A stretch of DNA of 64,000 bases from assembly GCF_009792295.1 (NCBI RefSeq), contig NZ_CP039934.1, forward strand, positions 3,306,501 to 3,370,500, read 5' to 3'. The first letter of the stretch is position 1. Each line of letters opens with the position of its first letter. Made by a program: the position numbers and the translations under genes. The stretch is from Myroides fluvii. Its GTDB lineage: Bacteria > Bacteroidota > Bacteroidia > Flavobacteriales > Flavobacteriaceae. Shown here in pieces: positions 63,691-64,000 of this stretch. Under the pieces are notes generated by a model. The model did not search any database, was not told the origin of the DNA, and saw only the letters and a program-made list of their open reading frames with translations.

Positions 63691-64000
63691 ACTTAAGGTA
63701 AAAGCTATTTGTTTAAAGGTAAACTAAATATCTAACTAATTGGCATTCAATTATAAGCTATAAAATAAGAAACTAACGATGCTAGGCTAAAAAGAGAAAG
63801 CTCAATAAAGAACTTTCTCTTTTAGCAAAACGCTGATTAGTTAAAACCCCTAGGTTGAGGTTTTGCGAAAAAAATGTTTGTGGTTTAGCCTTGTAAGTCA
63901 TAAAATAAAACGAAGAGAAGGAATACTGAATAAAACTACCTTTTGGGCATTCAATATCAACGTCTGTTTCTTCCCTTCGCCTTACTTTATCCCCTCATTC
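63691..64000. other. Right-end intergenic region
   Basis: No gene is recognised. It contains the hairpin at 63789-63823. An open minus-strand frame near the edge begins after a stop at about 63995 and shows no family resemblance. Confidence 0.5.
63789..63823. terminator. Hairpin terminator
   Basis: AAAAGAGAAAG / CTTTCTCTTTT around a 12-nt loop, with flanking T and A runs. It has no clear associated gene inside the window; it may end a transcript from beyond the right edge. Confidence 0.65.

Overview
The window looks like a chromosomal segment of a low-GC member of the Bacteroidota, most likely a Flavobacteriaceae species (Myroides-like, a weak guess). Supporting evidence: a SusC/SusD outer-membrane pair, a tmRNA with a GENNYALAA tag, promoter-like TTG/TAnnTTTG elements, almost no Shine-Dalgarno sequences, very AT-rich intergenic DNA, and hybrid TPR histidine kinases ending in an AraC-type DNA-binding domain.

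Layout. 1-5.5 kb is core metabolism: YigZ-family fragment, ribD, prmC, a 3-hydroxyacyl-CoA dehydrogenase, a hotdog thioesterase and a saccharopine/lysine dehydrogenase-like enzyme. ssrA (tmRNA) lies at 5623-6016. Its last ~155 bp plus the terminator occur again, decayed, at 15384-15583, so 6.0-15.4 kb behaves like a relic island in the 3' end of ssrA. That island holds secreted or orphan proteins of unknown function, a Tai4-like immunity gene next to a broken Tae4-like type VI amidase effector, a ~1 kb segmental duplication and a seven-copy AT-rich repeat family.

16-34 kb is a defence island. It has an AbiH-family gene, a two-TM coiled-coil gene and its nonsense-mutated paralogue (all three share the same 3' flank), an IS3 remnant, and a five-gene minus-strand operon: hsdM, hsdS, a 1478-aa Sacsin-like ATPase with a C-terminal DUF3883 domain, hsdR, and a DUF6615-like candidate nuclease. 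The HsdS has two identical target-recognition domains. Upstream are two small XRE regulators, each with a perfect palindrome in front of it. About 1 kb of decayed coding DNA ends the island.

34.7-42.5 kb is a four-gene operon: SusC, SusD, a regulatory-domain lipoprotein and an S9 peptidase. It probably handles uptake and hydrolysis of a peptide-like nutrient. 42.5-53 kb carries envelope and hypothetical genes, an erythromycin-esterase-like lipoprotein, a zinc-ribbon/FAD monooxygenase, a DUF1266 operon and an alpha/beta hydrolase. 53-57 kb has a PAS-LuxR regulator and a TPR hybrid kinase. 57-62.6 kb has an HPP-family membrane protein and a complete cyanophycin module: cyanophycin synthetase divergent from cyanophycinase plus isoaspartyl peptidase. 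The window ends with a small His/Ala-rich protein and an AraC-type regulator.
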